NCBI GenBank assembly: GCA_023404675.1
Contig: JAEYAW010000013.1
Coordinates: 372,001-436,000, forward strand
Direction of reading: 5' to 3'
Length of the DNA stretch: 64,000 bases
DNA from: Pseudomonadota bacterium
GTDB lineage: Bacteria; Pseudomonadota; Alphaproteobacteria; Rhizobiales; Xanthobacteraceae
Within the stretch, counting starts at the first letter, position 1. Each line of letters begins with the position of its first letter. The position numbers and the translations under genes are program-made. The notes below the pieces were generated by a model. That model was not told the origin of the DNA. It saw only the letters and a list, made by a program, of their open reading frames with translations, and did not search any database. Shown in pieces: positions 40,784 to 49,010 of this stretch.

Positions 40784-42105
40784 AGACCGAATTCTCGTTG
40801 GCGCAGCTCGCCGATCCGGACATCGCCGAGGCCAACAAGATCCTGCGCGCCTGCGTCCATTGCGGCTTCTGCACCGCGACCTGTCCGACCTACGTGCTGC
40901 GCGGCGACGAACTCGATAGCCCGCGCGGCCGCATCTATCTCATCAAGGAGATGCTGGAGAAGGATCAGGCGCCGACCGCCGAGGTGGTCAAGCATGTCGA
41001 CCGCTGCCTGTCCTGTCTCGCCTGCATGACCACCTGCCCGTCCGGGGTGAACTACATGCACCTCGTCGATCAGGCTCGGGTGCGGATCGAACAGCAGTAC
41101 AGGCGTCCCGCGACGGACCGGCTGCTGCGCGCCGTGCTGGCGCGTGCGCTGCCGAGCCCCCGCCTGTTCCGGCTGAGCATGGTGATGGCGCGGCTGGCGA
41201 AACCGTTCGCAGGCCTGCTGCCGGCGGGACAAAGTCCGGTCGAGACTGGGTTTTTTGCGCGGCTGAAGGCGATGCTGCGCCTCGCGCCGGCCAGCTTGCC
41301 TCCGCGCGGCCCCTCGGCCGGGACTGTGTTCCCGGCAAGCGGAGCGCGTCGCGGCCGCGTCGTGCTGCTGCAGGGCTGCGCCCAGCAGGTGCTGGCGCCG
41401 CGCATCAACGACGCCGCGATTCGCCTTCTCACGCGTCATGGAATCGAGGTGGTGCTGGCCAGCGACGAGCAGTGCTGCGGCTCGCTGACGCATCACATGG
41501 GCCGCGACGACGACGCCCTGGCACGGGCGCGGAACAACGTGGATGTGTGGATGGGCGAGGTGCAGCGCGGCGCGGTCGACGCCATTCTCGTGACGACGTC
41601 CGGCTGTGGCACCACCATCAAGGACTACGGCTACATGCTGCGGGAGGACCGGTCCTATGCCGCCAGGGCGTCCCATGTTTCGTCGCTGGCGAAGGACGTG
41701 ACCGAGTATCTTACAGGGCTCGATCTTGCGTGGACGGCGCAGACGAACGGCCTCTCGGTCGCCTATCACTCAGCCTGTTCGCTCCAGCATGGACAGAAAA
41801 TAACCGCGCCACCCAAAGAATTGCTTTCCAAGAGCGGATTCGTGGTGAAAGATATTCCGGAGAGTCATTTGTGTTGTGGCTCGGCGGGGACGTACAACAT
41901 CTTCCAGCCCGCCCTTGCGGAGAAGCTTCGCGATCGCAAGGTCGCAAACATCGCAACGGTGAAGCCGGATATGATCGCGGCAGGCAACATTGGATGCATC
42001 GTTCAGATTGCCAGTGCCACGTCCATCCCTGTGGTGCACACGATTGAACTTCTCGATTGGGCAACCGGCGGACCGCAGCCAGCAATGAGCACTTCCCTTC
42101 ACTGA
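40780..42105 (+). CDS. glcF: Glycolate oxidase iron-sulfur subunit GlcF
   Basis: 441-residue subunit. Two [4Fe-4S] motifs: C25-C28-C31-C35 (CVHCGFCTATCPTY) and C76-C79-C82-C86 (CLSCLACMTTCPSG). Two CCG-type domains follow: DEQCCGSLTHHMG and SHLCCGSAGTYN with YHSACSLQHGQ. It passes electrons from GlcD/E towards the membrane quinone pool. From about 41760 the codon usage is clearly less GC-rich (ata, aaa, ttg, tgt, agt codons) than in the first two thirds. Confidence 0.95.
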   Translation: MKTEFSLAQLADPDIAEANKILRACVHCGFCTATCPTYVLRGDELDSPRGRIYLIKEMLEKDQAPTAEVVKHVDRCLSCLACMTTCPSGVNYMHLVDQARVRIEQQYRRPATDRLLRAVLARALPSPRLFRLSMVMARLAKPFAGLLPAGQSPVETGFFARLKAMLRLAPASLPPRGPSAGTVFPASGARRGRVVLLQGCAQQVLAPRINDAAIRLLTRHGIEVVLASDEQCCGSLTHHMGRDDDALARARNNVDVWMGEVQRGAVDAILVTTSGCGTTIKDYGYMLREDRSYAARASHVSSLAKDVTEYLTGLDLAWTAQTNGLSVAYHSACSLQHGQKITAPPKELLSKSGFVVKDIPESHLCCGSAGTYNIFQPALAEKLRDRKVANIATVKPDMIAAGNIGCIVQIASATSIPVVHTIELLDWATGGPQPAMSTSLH

Positions 42106-42241
42106 GCCTCGTTTGAAGTCCCTCGTCAGCGTCGCCGGGGCGCGCTGATGGAACCGGCAGATCTTCTGGCGGTTCAGTGGTCGGCGAGGAAATCCGTGAG
42201 GCCACACGATCGCTGCGGACGGTCGGCAACAGGAGGACCAC

Positions 42242-42586
42242 ATGGCTAAGAGCGCGAAGACGAAGAAAGCGAAGAAGGCGAAGAAGACGAAGAAGACCAA
42301 GAAGGTCGTCGCCGCCAAGAAGACCAAGAAAGCCGTAAAGACCTCGAAGAAGAAAACGGCGAAGAAGGCGACCAAGAAAGCCGTGAAGAAGTCAGCCAAG
42401 AAGGCTGCAAAGAAAGCCCCCAAGAAGACCGCCTCCAAGAAGGCCGTGAAGAAGATCGCGAAGAAGACCAGCAAGCCGCGCGCGAAAAAGGCCGCACCGG
42501 CCCCCGTGCCCGAGACGTCCGGCATGATCAGCGATCCGGCAGGCGAGGTCGTGACGCCTGCGCCCGGCTCGTCGGAGCCGATCTAG
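42242..42586 (+). CDS. Histone H1-like lysine-rich protein
   Basis: 114-residue protein; residues 1-85 are almost only Lys, Ala, Thr and Val in KKA/KKT/AKK repeats, like the C-terminal tail of eukaryotic H1 and bacterial H1-like proteins. The end (residues 90-114) is uncharged and Pro-rich (PVPETSGMISDPAGEV). Expected to bind DNA or RNA electrostatically. GGAGG lies 8 bases before the ATG and a terminator follows at 42665. Real function not known. Confidence 0.82.
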   Translation: MAKSAKTKKAKKAKKTKKTKKVVAAKKTKKAVKTSKKKTAKKATKKAVKKSAKKAAKKAPKKTASKKAVKKIAKKTSKPRAKKAAPAPVPETSGMISDPAGEVVTPAPGSSEPI

Positions 42587-43127
42587 GCCTGCCTGTCGGA
42601 ACGCCGCGGCAAAGGCCTGACCCGGGTCGGCCGTATGTCGCTTCGTTTTTTCCAGTTTCTGCAGACGGCCGCACCGCGAGGGGCGGCCGTTTCGTTCAGC
42701 GCGCTTCGTCTGGGCATTCATGGCGCGGCCGCTGGGCGACCCGCATCCTCCGCTGGACCGAATCGGATGCCGATCGTCGCAAGGCGGGGCAGGCCGTCGT
42801 CGTCACCAGGCCTCGGCGCCCTCGCGGATGGCAAGTCCAAGTCGAATCAGATTGATGCGCGGACCGCGCGATCTGTTTACAACCCCCGGACGATTTCACA
42901 TTGCGGAATAACCAGAGCGTCTACACGCTAAAAACGTTGTTTTCCTGCAACACACGTCCAGAACAATTCTTTATCAAGAACCAGTTGCTTAAAAAGTCAG
43001 CAAATGCACGTCTCTTTTGCTTTGACCTGCGCGAGTTCGCCTACAAGCTGTGGCCATCACTTGTTGAATTTGTGGCGAGTTGTTTTTCCGACAAGCTGCA
43101 AGCGAGATTAAGAACATGGGGACGGTC
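42587..43127. other. Intergenic region upstream of the TorF porin
   Basis: 541 bp. It starts with the terminator of the H1-like gene (42665-42692). From about 42890 the GC content falls sharply, which suits a strong promoter for the porin gene, but no single -35/-10 pair stands out. Short ORFs here (for example one at 42901-43131) lack a ribosome binding site and protein-like composition. A small RNA cannot be excluded. Confidence 0.4.
42665..42692 (+). terminator. Terminator after the H1-like gene
   Basis: Stem ACGGCCGC / GCGGCCGT with a 10-nt loop and a short T run. Confidence 0.65.
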
Positions 43128-44069
43128 ATGAGGAAGTTGGTAATTTCGGCGGCGCTGTTGACGGCCGTGAGCACGGGATCGGCGATGGCTGCGGATCTCG
43201 GTGCGAAGCCCTACTACAAGGCTCCGCCGCCGGTCGCGGCGTTCGATCCGTGGGATATCGCGTTCGGCGCCGGCATCATGAGCGACTACGTGTTCCGCGG
43301 CGTCAGCCAGTCGAATCGCCAGCCGTCGGTCACCGCCTATTTCGAGCCGCGCTTCAACGTCACCAAGGACGTGCAGCTTTACGTCGGTTCGTCCTTCGAG
43401 AGCATCTCCTTCACCAACCGCGCTGCGGCTGAGGTCGACATCTACGGCGGTGTCCGTTTCAACATCGGCGCCTTCTCGCTCGATTTTGGTGGCTGGGGTT
43501 ACATCTATCCGGGTGGCAAGTGCATCGACGGCAACGCCGGCGGCGTTCCCGCGGGCCTGTGCCCGTTCGGCTCCGAGTTCCTGCCGAACGGCAACTTCAT
43601 GAAGTCGGACATCAACTTCTACGAAGTCTACGGCAAGGCCGCCTACACGTTTAACGACTACTTCTCGATGAACGCGTCGGCCTGGTACTCGCCGAACTTC
43701 CTGAACTCGGGCGCCGAGGGCACCTACGCCACGATCGGCGCCAAGTTCACCGCGCCGTCGACCTGGTTCGGCAGCAGCGGCGTCGGAGCCTATCTGTCGG
43801 GCGAATACGGCTATCAGTGGCTGGGCACGACGGACGCCTTCTACGGCTTCACCAAGCTGCCTGACTACGGCACCTGGAACGTCGGCATCGGCTTCACCTA
43901 CAAGGTGTTCACGCTCGATGCGCGCTACTACGACACCAGCCTCTCGAAGGCCGATTGCAACGTCTTCACCGGTGACTTCACTGCGACCTTCGGTGAATCC
44001 AAGTGGTGCGGCTCCACCGGCGTCGTGAAGCTCTCCGCCGACCTGACGGCGATGCAGAACCTGAAGTGA
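43128..44069 (+). CDS. TorF-family outer-membrane porin
   Basis: 313-residue beta-barrel protein with a signal peptide (MRKLVISAALLTAVSTGSAM ending near AMA). AFGAGIMSDYVFRGVSQSNR near residue 45 is the signature of the gcw_chp/TorF family, and the sequence alternates aromatic and polar residues as in outer-membrane barrels (EVDIYGGVRFNIGAFSLDFG). Bradyrhizobium-type genomes carry several such proteins; substrate unknown. A strong terminator follows. Confidence 0.87.
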   Translation: MRKLVISAALLTAVSTGSAMAADLGAKPYYKAPPPVAAFDPWDIAFGAGIMSDYVFRGVSQSNRQPSVTAYFEPRFNVTKDVQLYVGSSFESISFTNRAAAEVDIYGGVRFNIGAFSLDFGGWGYIYPGGKCIDGNAGGVPAGLCPFGSEFLPNGNFMKSDINFYEVYGKAAYTFNDYFSMNASAWYSPNFLNSGAEGTYATIGAKFTAPSTWFGSSGVGAYLSGEYGYQWLGTTDAFYGFTKLPDYGTWNVGIGFTYKVFTLDARYYDTSLSKADCNVFTGDFTATFGESKWCGSTGVVKLSADLTAMQNLK

Positions 44070-44098
44070 GCTGAAACAGCTTAGACTTTACGGGACAC

Positions 44099-44130
44099 AA
44101 AGGGCGGCAGAGCGATCTGCCGCCCTTTTC
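44099..44130 (+). terminator. Terminator after the TorF porin
   Basis: Stem AAGGGCGGCAGA / TCTGCCGCCCTT, loop GCGA, then TTCATTTT. Confidence 0.9.
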
Positions 44131-44177
44131 ATTTTGATCGCTGCTTCTTTCGGCTTGGGTTCTGCGGGCAGCTGGCT

Positions 44178-44277
44178 ATAGCGTTTTCGAGCGAAGCGGA
44201 ATCGGTTCGCGTGACGAAAACGCGTCAAATCAAAAGACTGCAGCAGTTCAGCGATTCAACGAAAAGCTGAACTGCTC
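44178..44277 (+). repeat. Dispersed structured repeat GCGTTTTC family, copy B
   Basis: GCGTTTTC (44181-44188) pairs with GAAAACGC (44216-44223). Second hairpin AGCAGTTCAGC (44242-44252) / GCTGAACTGCT (44266-44276), 11 bp, loop GATTCAACGAAAA. Aligned to copy A, two base pairs in the second stem change on both sides (A-T to G-C and G-C to T-A). Confidence 0.85.
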
Positions 44278-44361
44278 TAAGACGGAAAACGAAAGGCAGC
44301 GGAGGAGTCGCGAGTCTCCGCGACGGCAGGATCGCGAGCATACCGGGGGCAGGTGGGCGTG

Positions 44362-45672
44362 ATGAAGGTTGGTCGCTACGCATCGCATATGGGAGTCCGG
44401 AGCCGGCTGGCGGCGAAGCGATGGATGCGGCGGCTGTTGTTTCTGGCGGGCGGCATCGCCGTCGGTCTTGCGGCGATTCTGATGACCTATCTCGCCGACG
44501 AGGCGCAGGCGTTGTTCTCACGCCTCGTCGCGGCCTGGCCTTCTGCGCCCCTCGTGGTCACGCCGGTCGGTTTCGCCGTTGCCGCGCTGCTGGCCACGCG
44601 GGTGTTTCCAAATTCGCAGGGAAGCGGCATTCCGCAGGTGATAGCCGCGCTGCACATGGCGGACAAGAAGAGCGCGGCGGCGCTGGTGTCGCTGCGTGCG
44701 GGTGTCGGCAAGGTCATCATCATGACGCTGGGCCTGTGTTGCGGGGCCTCGATCGGCCGCGAGGGGCCAACGGTTCAGGTCGGCGGCGCGATCATGTATG
44801 CCCTCGGCCGCTGGGCCCCGTACCGGCAGATGAACTTCCTGCTGGCGGGCGGCGCGGCGGGTGTCTCGGCGGCCTTCAACACGCCATTGGCGGGCGTGGT
44901 GTTCGCCATCGAGGAACTGGGGCGCTCGTTCGAATCGCGCACCAGCGGCCTCATCATAGGCGCGGTGATCGCGGCCGGCCTGACCTCGCTCGCGATCATG
45001 GGCGACTACAACTATTTCGGCGTCACCTCGACGACGCTGCCGCTGGGTGGCGCGTGGCTCTCCATTCTCGTCTGCGCTTCGATCTGCGGTCTTGCCGGCG
45101 GCGCGTTCTCGCGTGTCCTGCTGGCCTTCATCGGCGGGCTGCCCGGCGCGGCGGGCGCCTTCCTCAAGCGGCAGCCGATTCTCGTGGCCGCGATCTGCGG
45201 TCTTGGCGTGGGGGCCTGTACGGTCTTGAGCGGCCAGCATGTCTTCGGGACCGGCTACGATCAGGCGAAGGCCATCCTGCACGGCACCGAAGAGGTCGCA
45301 CCGGGCTACGGCGCGCTGAAGTATCTGGCGACGCTGATCTCCGGCATCAGCAATATCCCCGGCGGCATCCTGTCGCCGTCGCTGTCGATCGGCGCGGGCA
45401 TCGCGTCGGACTTGCGCGGGCTGTTTCCCGGCGTGCCGATCGCCGCGCTCGCGCTGGTGGGCATGGTGTCCTACCTCACGGGCGTGCTGCAGGCACCGAT
45501 CACCTCGTTCGTCATCACCTTCGAGATGACGAACGATTCCGACATGGTGATTCCCCTGATGCTGGCCGCGCTGGTCGCCAACGCGACGTCCAAGGTCGTG
45601 GTGCCGGAAGGGCTTTACCTCGGGATCGCCCGGATTCTGGTGCGCAGGGCGGATGAGGCCGCCCGGCCCTGA
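44362..45672 (+). CDS. ClC-family chloride channel / H+/Cl- antiporter
   Basis: 436-residue ClC protein. Anion-site motifs in order: GSGIPQV, GREGPTVQVGGAI, NTPLAGVVFAIEELGRS (with the gating-type glutamate) and GGILSPSLSIGAGIA. The GREGP form argues for chloride rather than the fluoride-specific branch. A GTG three codons upstream (44353) is also possible. Two C-terminal spans include the tyrosine-site region less clearly. No CBS domains. Single gene, preceded by a repeat element. Confidence 0.92.
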   Translation: MKVGRYASHMGVRSRLAAKRWMRRLLFLAGGIAVGLAAILMTYLADEAQALFSRLVAAWPSAPLVVTPVGFAVAALLATRVFPNSQGSGIPQVIAALHMADKKSAAALVSLRAGVGKVIIMTLGLCCGASIGREGPTVQVGGAIMYALGRWAPYRQMNFLLAGGAAGVSAAFNTPLAGVVFAIEELGRSFESRTSGLIIGAVIAAGLTSLAIMGDYNYFGVTSTTLPLGGAWLSILVCASICGLAGGAFSRVLLAFIGGLPGAAGAFLKRQPILVAAICGLGVGACTVLSGQHVFGTGYDQAKAILHGTEEVAPGYGALKYLATLISGISNIPGGILSPSLSIGAGIASDLRGLFPGVPIAALALVGMVSYLTGVLQAPITSFVITFEMTNDSDMVIPLMLAALVANATSKVVVPEGLYLGIARILVRRADEAARP

Positions 45673-45685
45673 TCGATGGATGCGG

Positions 45686-45991
45686 TCAGGTCGGCCAGCG
45701 CAGCGTTGGCATGCCGGAGACGAAAACGCCGAGCAGCATCAGGGTCAGCGCCGCCGTCGCGATCAGACCCGCAAGATGGCACGCGAGCACGAGATCCGGC
45801 GAGAGGCCGCGCGCGTCGGTCTCGCAACGATCAGCCGCAGGCGCGGCTGTGACGACGGCTGTCCCGGGGCGAGAGGCATGGCCGTCGGCGACGATAGCCG
45901 GGCCGCTCGCGCGCGCATCGTGACCGTTCGCGTGATTGGTCCGACAGGCCTCGCCGGTCGGACACTGCAGGGAAGATCGGATGGCAAGCAT
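45686..45991 (-). CDS. Small hypothetical membrane protein
   Basis: 101-residue protein with one membrane segment near the C-terminus (LVLACHLAGLIATAALTLML) and a Cys/His-containing N-terminus (SSLQCPTGEACRTNHANGH). AGGAG lies eight bases before the ATG on the minus strand, which supports translation. It converges on the ClC gene and is divergent from the LysR gene 105 bp away, which may regulate it. No family recognised. Confidence 0.5.
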   Translation of the reverse strand: MLAIRSSLQCPTGEACRTNHANGHDARASGPAIVADGHASRPGTAVVTAAPAADRCETDARGLSPDLVLACHLAGLIATAALTLMLLGVFVSGMPTLRWPT

Positions 45992-46096
45992 GACGAAGGC
46001 TCCTCTTACGCATTCCGCGCGACCCTAGCCTTCAGCCCGTAATATGATAATCTAATCTATCAATATATCAGAAATAACGATTTGAAATGATGGGCC

Positions 46097-46954
46097 ATGA
46101 AGGCACTGGACATCGAGGCCGTGCAGGCATTCGTTCTCGCCGCGGATCTGAAGGGCTTCACGCGCGCCGCCGAGGCCCTCGGCACCACGCAGGCTGCCGT
46201 CAGCCTGAAGATCCAGCGGCTTGAAAAGACGCTGGGACACAGGCTGCTCGACCGGACGCCGCGTTTTGTCCGGCCCTCGCCGCAAGGCGATCTGTTTCTC
46301 ATCCCTGCCAGGGCGCTGATCGCGGCGCATCAGGAAGCCCTCGGATGCTTTGATCGTCCAGCGCGCCGCCTCGTGGTCGGCATCAGTCATCATGTTGTCG
46401 GTGCGGAGCTGGCAGTTTTGCTGGAGCGCATGAACCGCGCCGAGCCGACGCTGGTGCTGGAGATGCGTGTGTCGACGTCGCGGGACACGTTGGCCGATTT
46501 CGATCGCGGTGCGCTCGATGCGGCGATCGTGCTGCAACACGACACATCCCGCCGGCCGGGCGAGGTCGTGCTCGCGGAAGCGTTCGGCTGGATGGCGTCG
46601 CCCGATTTCGAGTGGCGTGACGGCGAGCCGCTGCGTCTGGCGACGCAGCCCGAACCATGCAGCGTTCGCCGCATGGCCGTATCGGCGCTCGACGCCGCCG
46701 GCATCGTCTGGTCCGAGGTTTTCGTTGGCGGCGGGATCGCCACCATCGGCGCGGCGGTCTCGGCCGGCCTTGCCGTTGCGGCGCTGGGCCGGCGGGTGGC
46801 GCCGGCCGGCACCGCGGACGCGGGACCACGGCTGGGATTGCCCGATCTACCGTCCCGCGACGTCATCCTTCATTCGCGGCTGACCGACCCGCAGGCGAAG
46901 CGGGCGCTGCGCGTGCTCGGCGCGGCGATCCGTTCGACGGCGGGGGCGCGCTGA
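46097..46954 (+). CDS. LysR-family transcriptional regulator
   Basis: 285-residue regulator. The winged helix-turn-helix is MKALDIEAVQAFVLAADLKG, then FTRAAEALGTTQAAVSLKIQ and RLEKTLGHRLLDRTPRFVRP; the periplasmic-binding-protein-like effector domain follows (LVVGISHHVVGAEL). The AT-rich 46025-46090 stretch with repeated ATNNNAT words is the likely binding region between it and the divergent small gene. It converges on the BclA-like gene 7 bp downstream. Effector unknown. Confidence 0.88.
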   Translation: MKALDIEAVQAFVLAADLKGFTRAAEALGTTQAAVSLKIQRLEKTLGHRLLDRTPRFVRPSPQGDLFLIPARALIAAHQEALGCFDRPARRLVVGISHHVVGAELAVLLERMNRAEPTLVLEMRVSTSRDTLADFDRGALDAAIVLQHDTSRRPGEVVLAEAFGWMASPDFEWRDGEPLRLATQPEPCSVRRMAVSALDAAGIVWSEVFVGGGIATIGAAVSAGLAVAALGRRVAPAGTADAGPRLGLPDLPSRDVILHSRLTDPQAKRALRVLGAAIRSTAGAR

Positions 46955-46961
46955 GGTCTGC

Positions 46962-48716
46962 CTATGACGAGGTCGGCGCGGTGGCCGTATCTGCTGCCTC
47001 GGCGAGCGTGAAGCGGCCGTCCTCGCGCCGCACCTGCGCCTGCCGGCCGTGGAATTCGTCCAGGGTCGAACGATGTCCGATCGAGACGATCGCGGTCTGC
47101 GGCAGCCGCTCCGCCAGCAGCCGGTAGAGTGCGGCCTCCGACGGCTCGTCGAGCGAGGCGGTCGCCTCGTCGAGGAACAGGAAGCCCGGTTCGTGAAGCA
47201 GCGCGCGGGCGAGGCCGAGGCGCTGCTGCTCGCCCAGCGACAGCATCCGGTTCCAGTGTCCGTGCTCGTCCAGCCGCGCCGCGAGCGCGGGAAGGCCAAC
47301 GGCCTTGAGCGCATCGGCGATCTTCTCGGGCGCGAAGGTGCCCGGCGTGGATGGATAGGCGATGGCTTCGCCGAGTGCGCCGACCGGGAAATACGGTCGC
47401 TGCGGCAGCATCATCAGGCTCGCACCTTCCGGCACATGGACGCTGCCCTTGCCGAACGGCCAGATGCCGGCGATGGCGCGGAACAGGGTCGATTTGCCGG
47501 AGCCCGAGGGGCCCTTCACCAGCACGCGCTCTCCCGGCCGGAAGGACAGATTCTGCGCAGCGATCAGCGGCGCGCCGTCCGGCAGCGTGATCTCGATATC
47601 GCGCAGGGCGATCGCCTTGCCGTCCGCCCGCACCGCGCCGATGGTCTGTGACGACGACTTCAGCGCCTCGCCATTCGTCATCGCGGCCTCGAAGCCGTCG
47701 AGACGCTCGACCACCGCGCGCCACTCCGCCAGCGTCCGGTAGGCGGTGACGAAGAACGACAGCGCGCTCTGCACGTTGGAGAACGCGGAAGAGACCTGCA
47801 TCATCGTGCCGAGCTGGATCTTTCCGGAGAAATAGGCCGGCGCGGTCAGGATGAAGGGAAACACCACCGAGGCCTGACCGTAACTCGCCGTGAAGGCGGT
47901 CAGCCGCTTGGTCCGGCTCATGATCGCCAGCCAGTTGTCGACGACCTTGCGGAAGCGCTCGCCGAGCCGCTCGCGCTCGGCGGCCTCGCCTTGCAGCAGG
48001 GCGATCTGCTCGGCGTTCTCGCGCACGCGCACGAGGTTGAAGCGGAAGTCCGCCTCATAGCGCTGCTTGAAGAAGTTCAGCTGCACCAGCGGCGAACCGA
48101 TCCAGTGCGTCAGCACCGTGCCGAAGATGGAATAGATCAGCGCCCCCCACACGAGATAGCCGGGAATGCCGATCTCCTGGCCGCCGATGGTGAGCGGCGC
48201 TTCCAGCGACAGCGCCCACAGGATCACGACATAGGACACCAGCGTCACGACCGAGGACAACAGGCCGATGCCGAGGCTGAGCGTCTGCGTCACGAACGCC
48301 TCGACGTCCTCGGTGATGCGCTGGTCGGGGTTGTCGGCGACCTCGCCCGCGAGCTGCATGCGGTAATGGTTGGCGTCGTGCAGCCAGCGGCCGAGATAGT
48401 TCGTGGTCATCCAGCGCCGCCAGCGGATCTGCAGCCACTGGTTGAGATAGAGCTGGTAGACCGCGAGCGCGATGAAGATCGCCGCCAGCACGCTGAAATA
48501 GATCAGCTCGCTGACGAAGTTCTCCCAGTTGCGATCCTGCAGCGCATTATAGAAGCGCGCGTTCCACTGGGTGATCAGGACATTGATGGCGACGATCGCA
48601 AGCTCGATGGCGATCACGGCAGCGAGCAGGCCGCGGCCGGCCCAGCGATCCTCGGAGCGGAAGTAGGGGATCGCGATCCGCCAGACCGTGGCGAGCGTCG
48701 AACTGATCTTGTTCAC
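46962..48716 (-). CDS. BacA-like peptide transporter fused to ABC ATPase (BclA/YddA type)
   Basis: 584-residue inner-membrane transporter. The N-terminal half has about six spans of the SbmA/BacA fold (ITQWNARFYNALQDRNWENF is a hallmark, as is NPDQRITEDVEAF). The C-terminal ABC domain has Walker A GPSGSGKST near 402, signature LSLGEQQRLGLARAL near 494 and Walker B FLFLDEATASLDE near 513. Such proteins import peptides, bleomycin or cobalamin; in Bradyrhizobium BclA it protects against plant NCR peptides. GTG at 48716 has GGAG nine bases upstream; the TTG at 48731 has none. Confidence 0.88.
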   Translation of the reverse strand: MNKISSTLATVWRIAIPYFRSEDRWAGRGLLAAVIAIELAIVAINVLITQWNARFYNALQDRNWENFVSELIYFSVLAAIFIALAVYQLYLNQWLQIRWRRWMTTNYLGRWLHDANHYRMQLAGEVADNPDQRITEDVEAFVTQTLSLGIGLLSSVVTLVSYVVILWALSLEAPLTIGGQEIGIPGYLVWGALIYSIFGTVLTHWIGSPLVQLNFFKQRYEADFRFNLVRVRENAEQIALLQGEAAERERLGERFRKVVDNWLAIMSRTKRLTAFTASYGQASVVFPFILTAPAYFSGKIQLGTMMQVSSAFSNVQSALSFFVTAYRTLAEWRAVVERLDGFEAAMTNGEALKSSSQTIGAVRADGKAIALRDIEITLPDGAPLIAAQNLSFRPGERVLVKGPSGSGKSTLFRAIAGIWPFGKGSVHVPEGASLMMLPQRPYFPVGALGEAIAYPSTPGTFAPEKIADALKAVGLPALAARLDEHGHWNRMLSLGEQQRLGLARALLHEPGFLFLDEATASLDEPSEAALYRLLAERLPQTAIVSIGHRSTLDEFHGRQAQVRREDGRFTLAEAADTATAPTSS

Positions 48717-49010
48717 AGGCAGTTGCTCCAAGGGAGGCGACAGGGAAGCGATTGCAAATACGGGAGAAACCGTGCGCGTTTGACTGATTAGACAAAAGTT
48801 AAACGCCTGTCAGGCGCGATCACCTTGTCGTGACAGGGTGGATGATCCTACCATCATTGGCGCGGGGCGGATGGGTGCCTTTCGGGCGGAGAGTCTCCGT
48901 CGCAGGCTTGCCGGGGATTCGCAAGGATTACCCCTGTGCCCGCATAAAACGAAAAGGGCGGCCGTCATGCAGCCGGCTCGCCCGCGTCAGGGAACGCCGG
49001 GGGCTTTCAT

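Noticed and set aside
42901..43131. Short ORF upstream of the TorF porin
   Set aside because: No ribosome binding site and runs into the porin signal region; more likely promoter DNA.
44070..44361. Possible fluoride riboswitch upstream of the ClC gene
   Set aside because: No crcB-motif core seen and the channel has the GREGP chloride-type filter; the spacer is explained by a terminator and repeat copy B.
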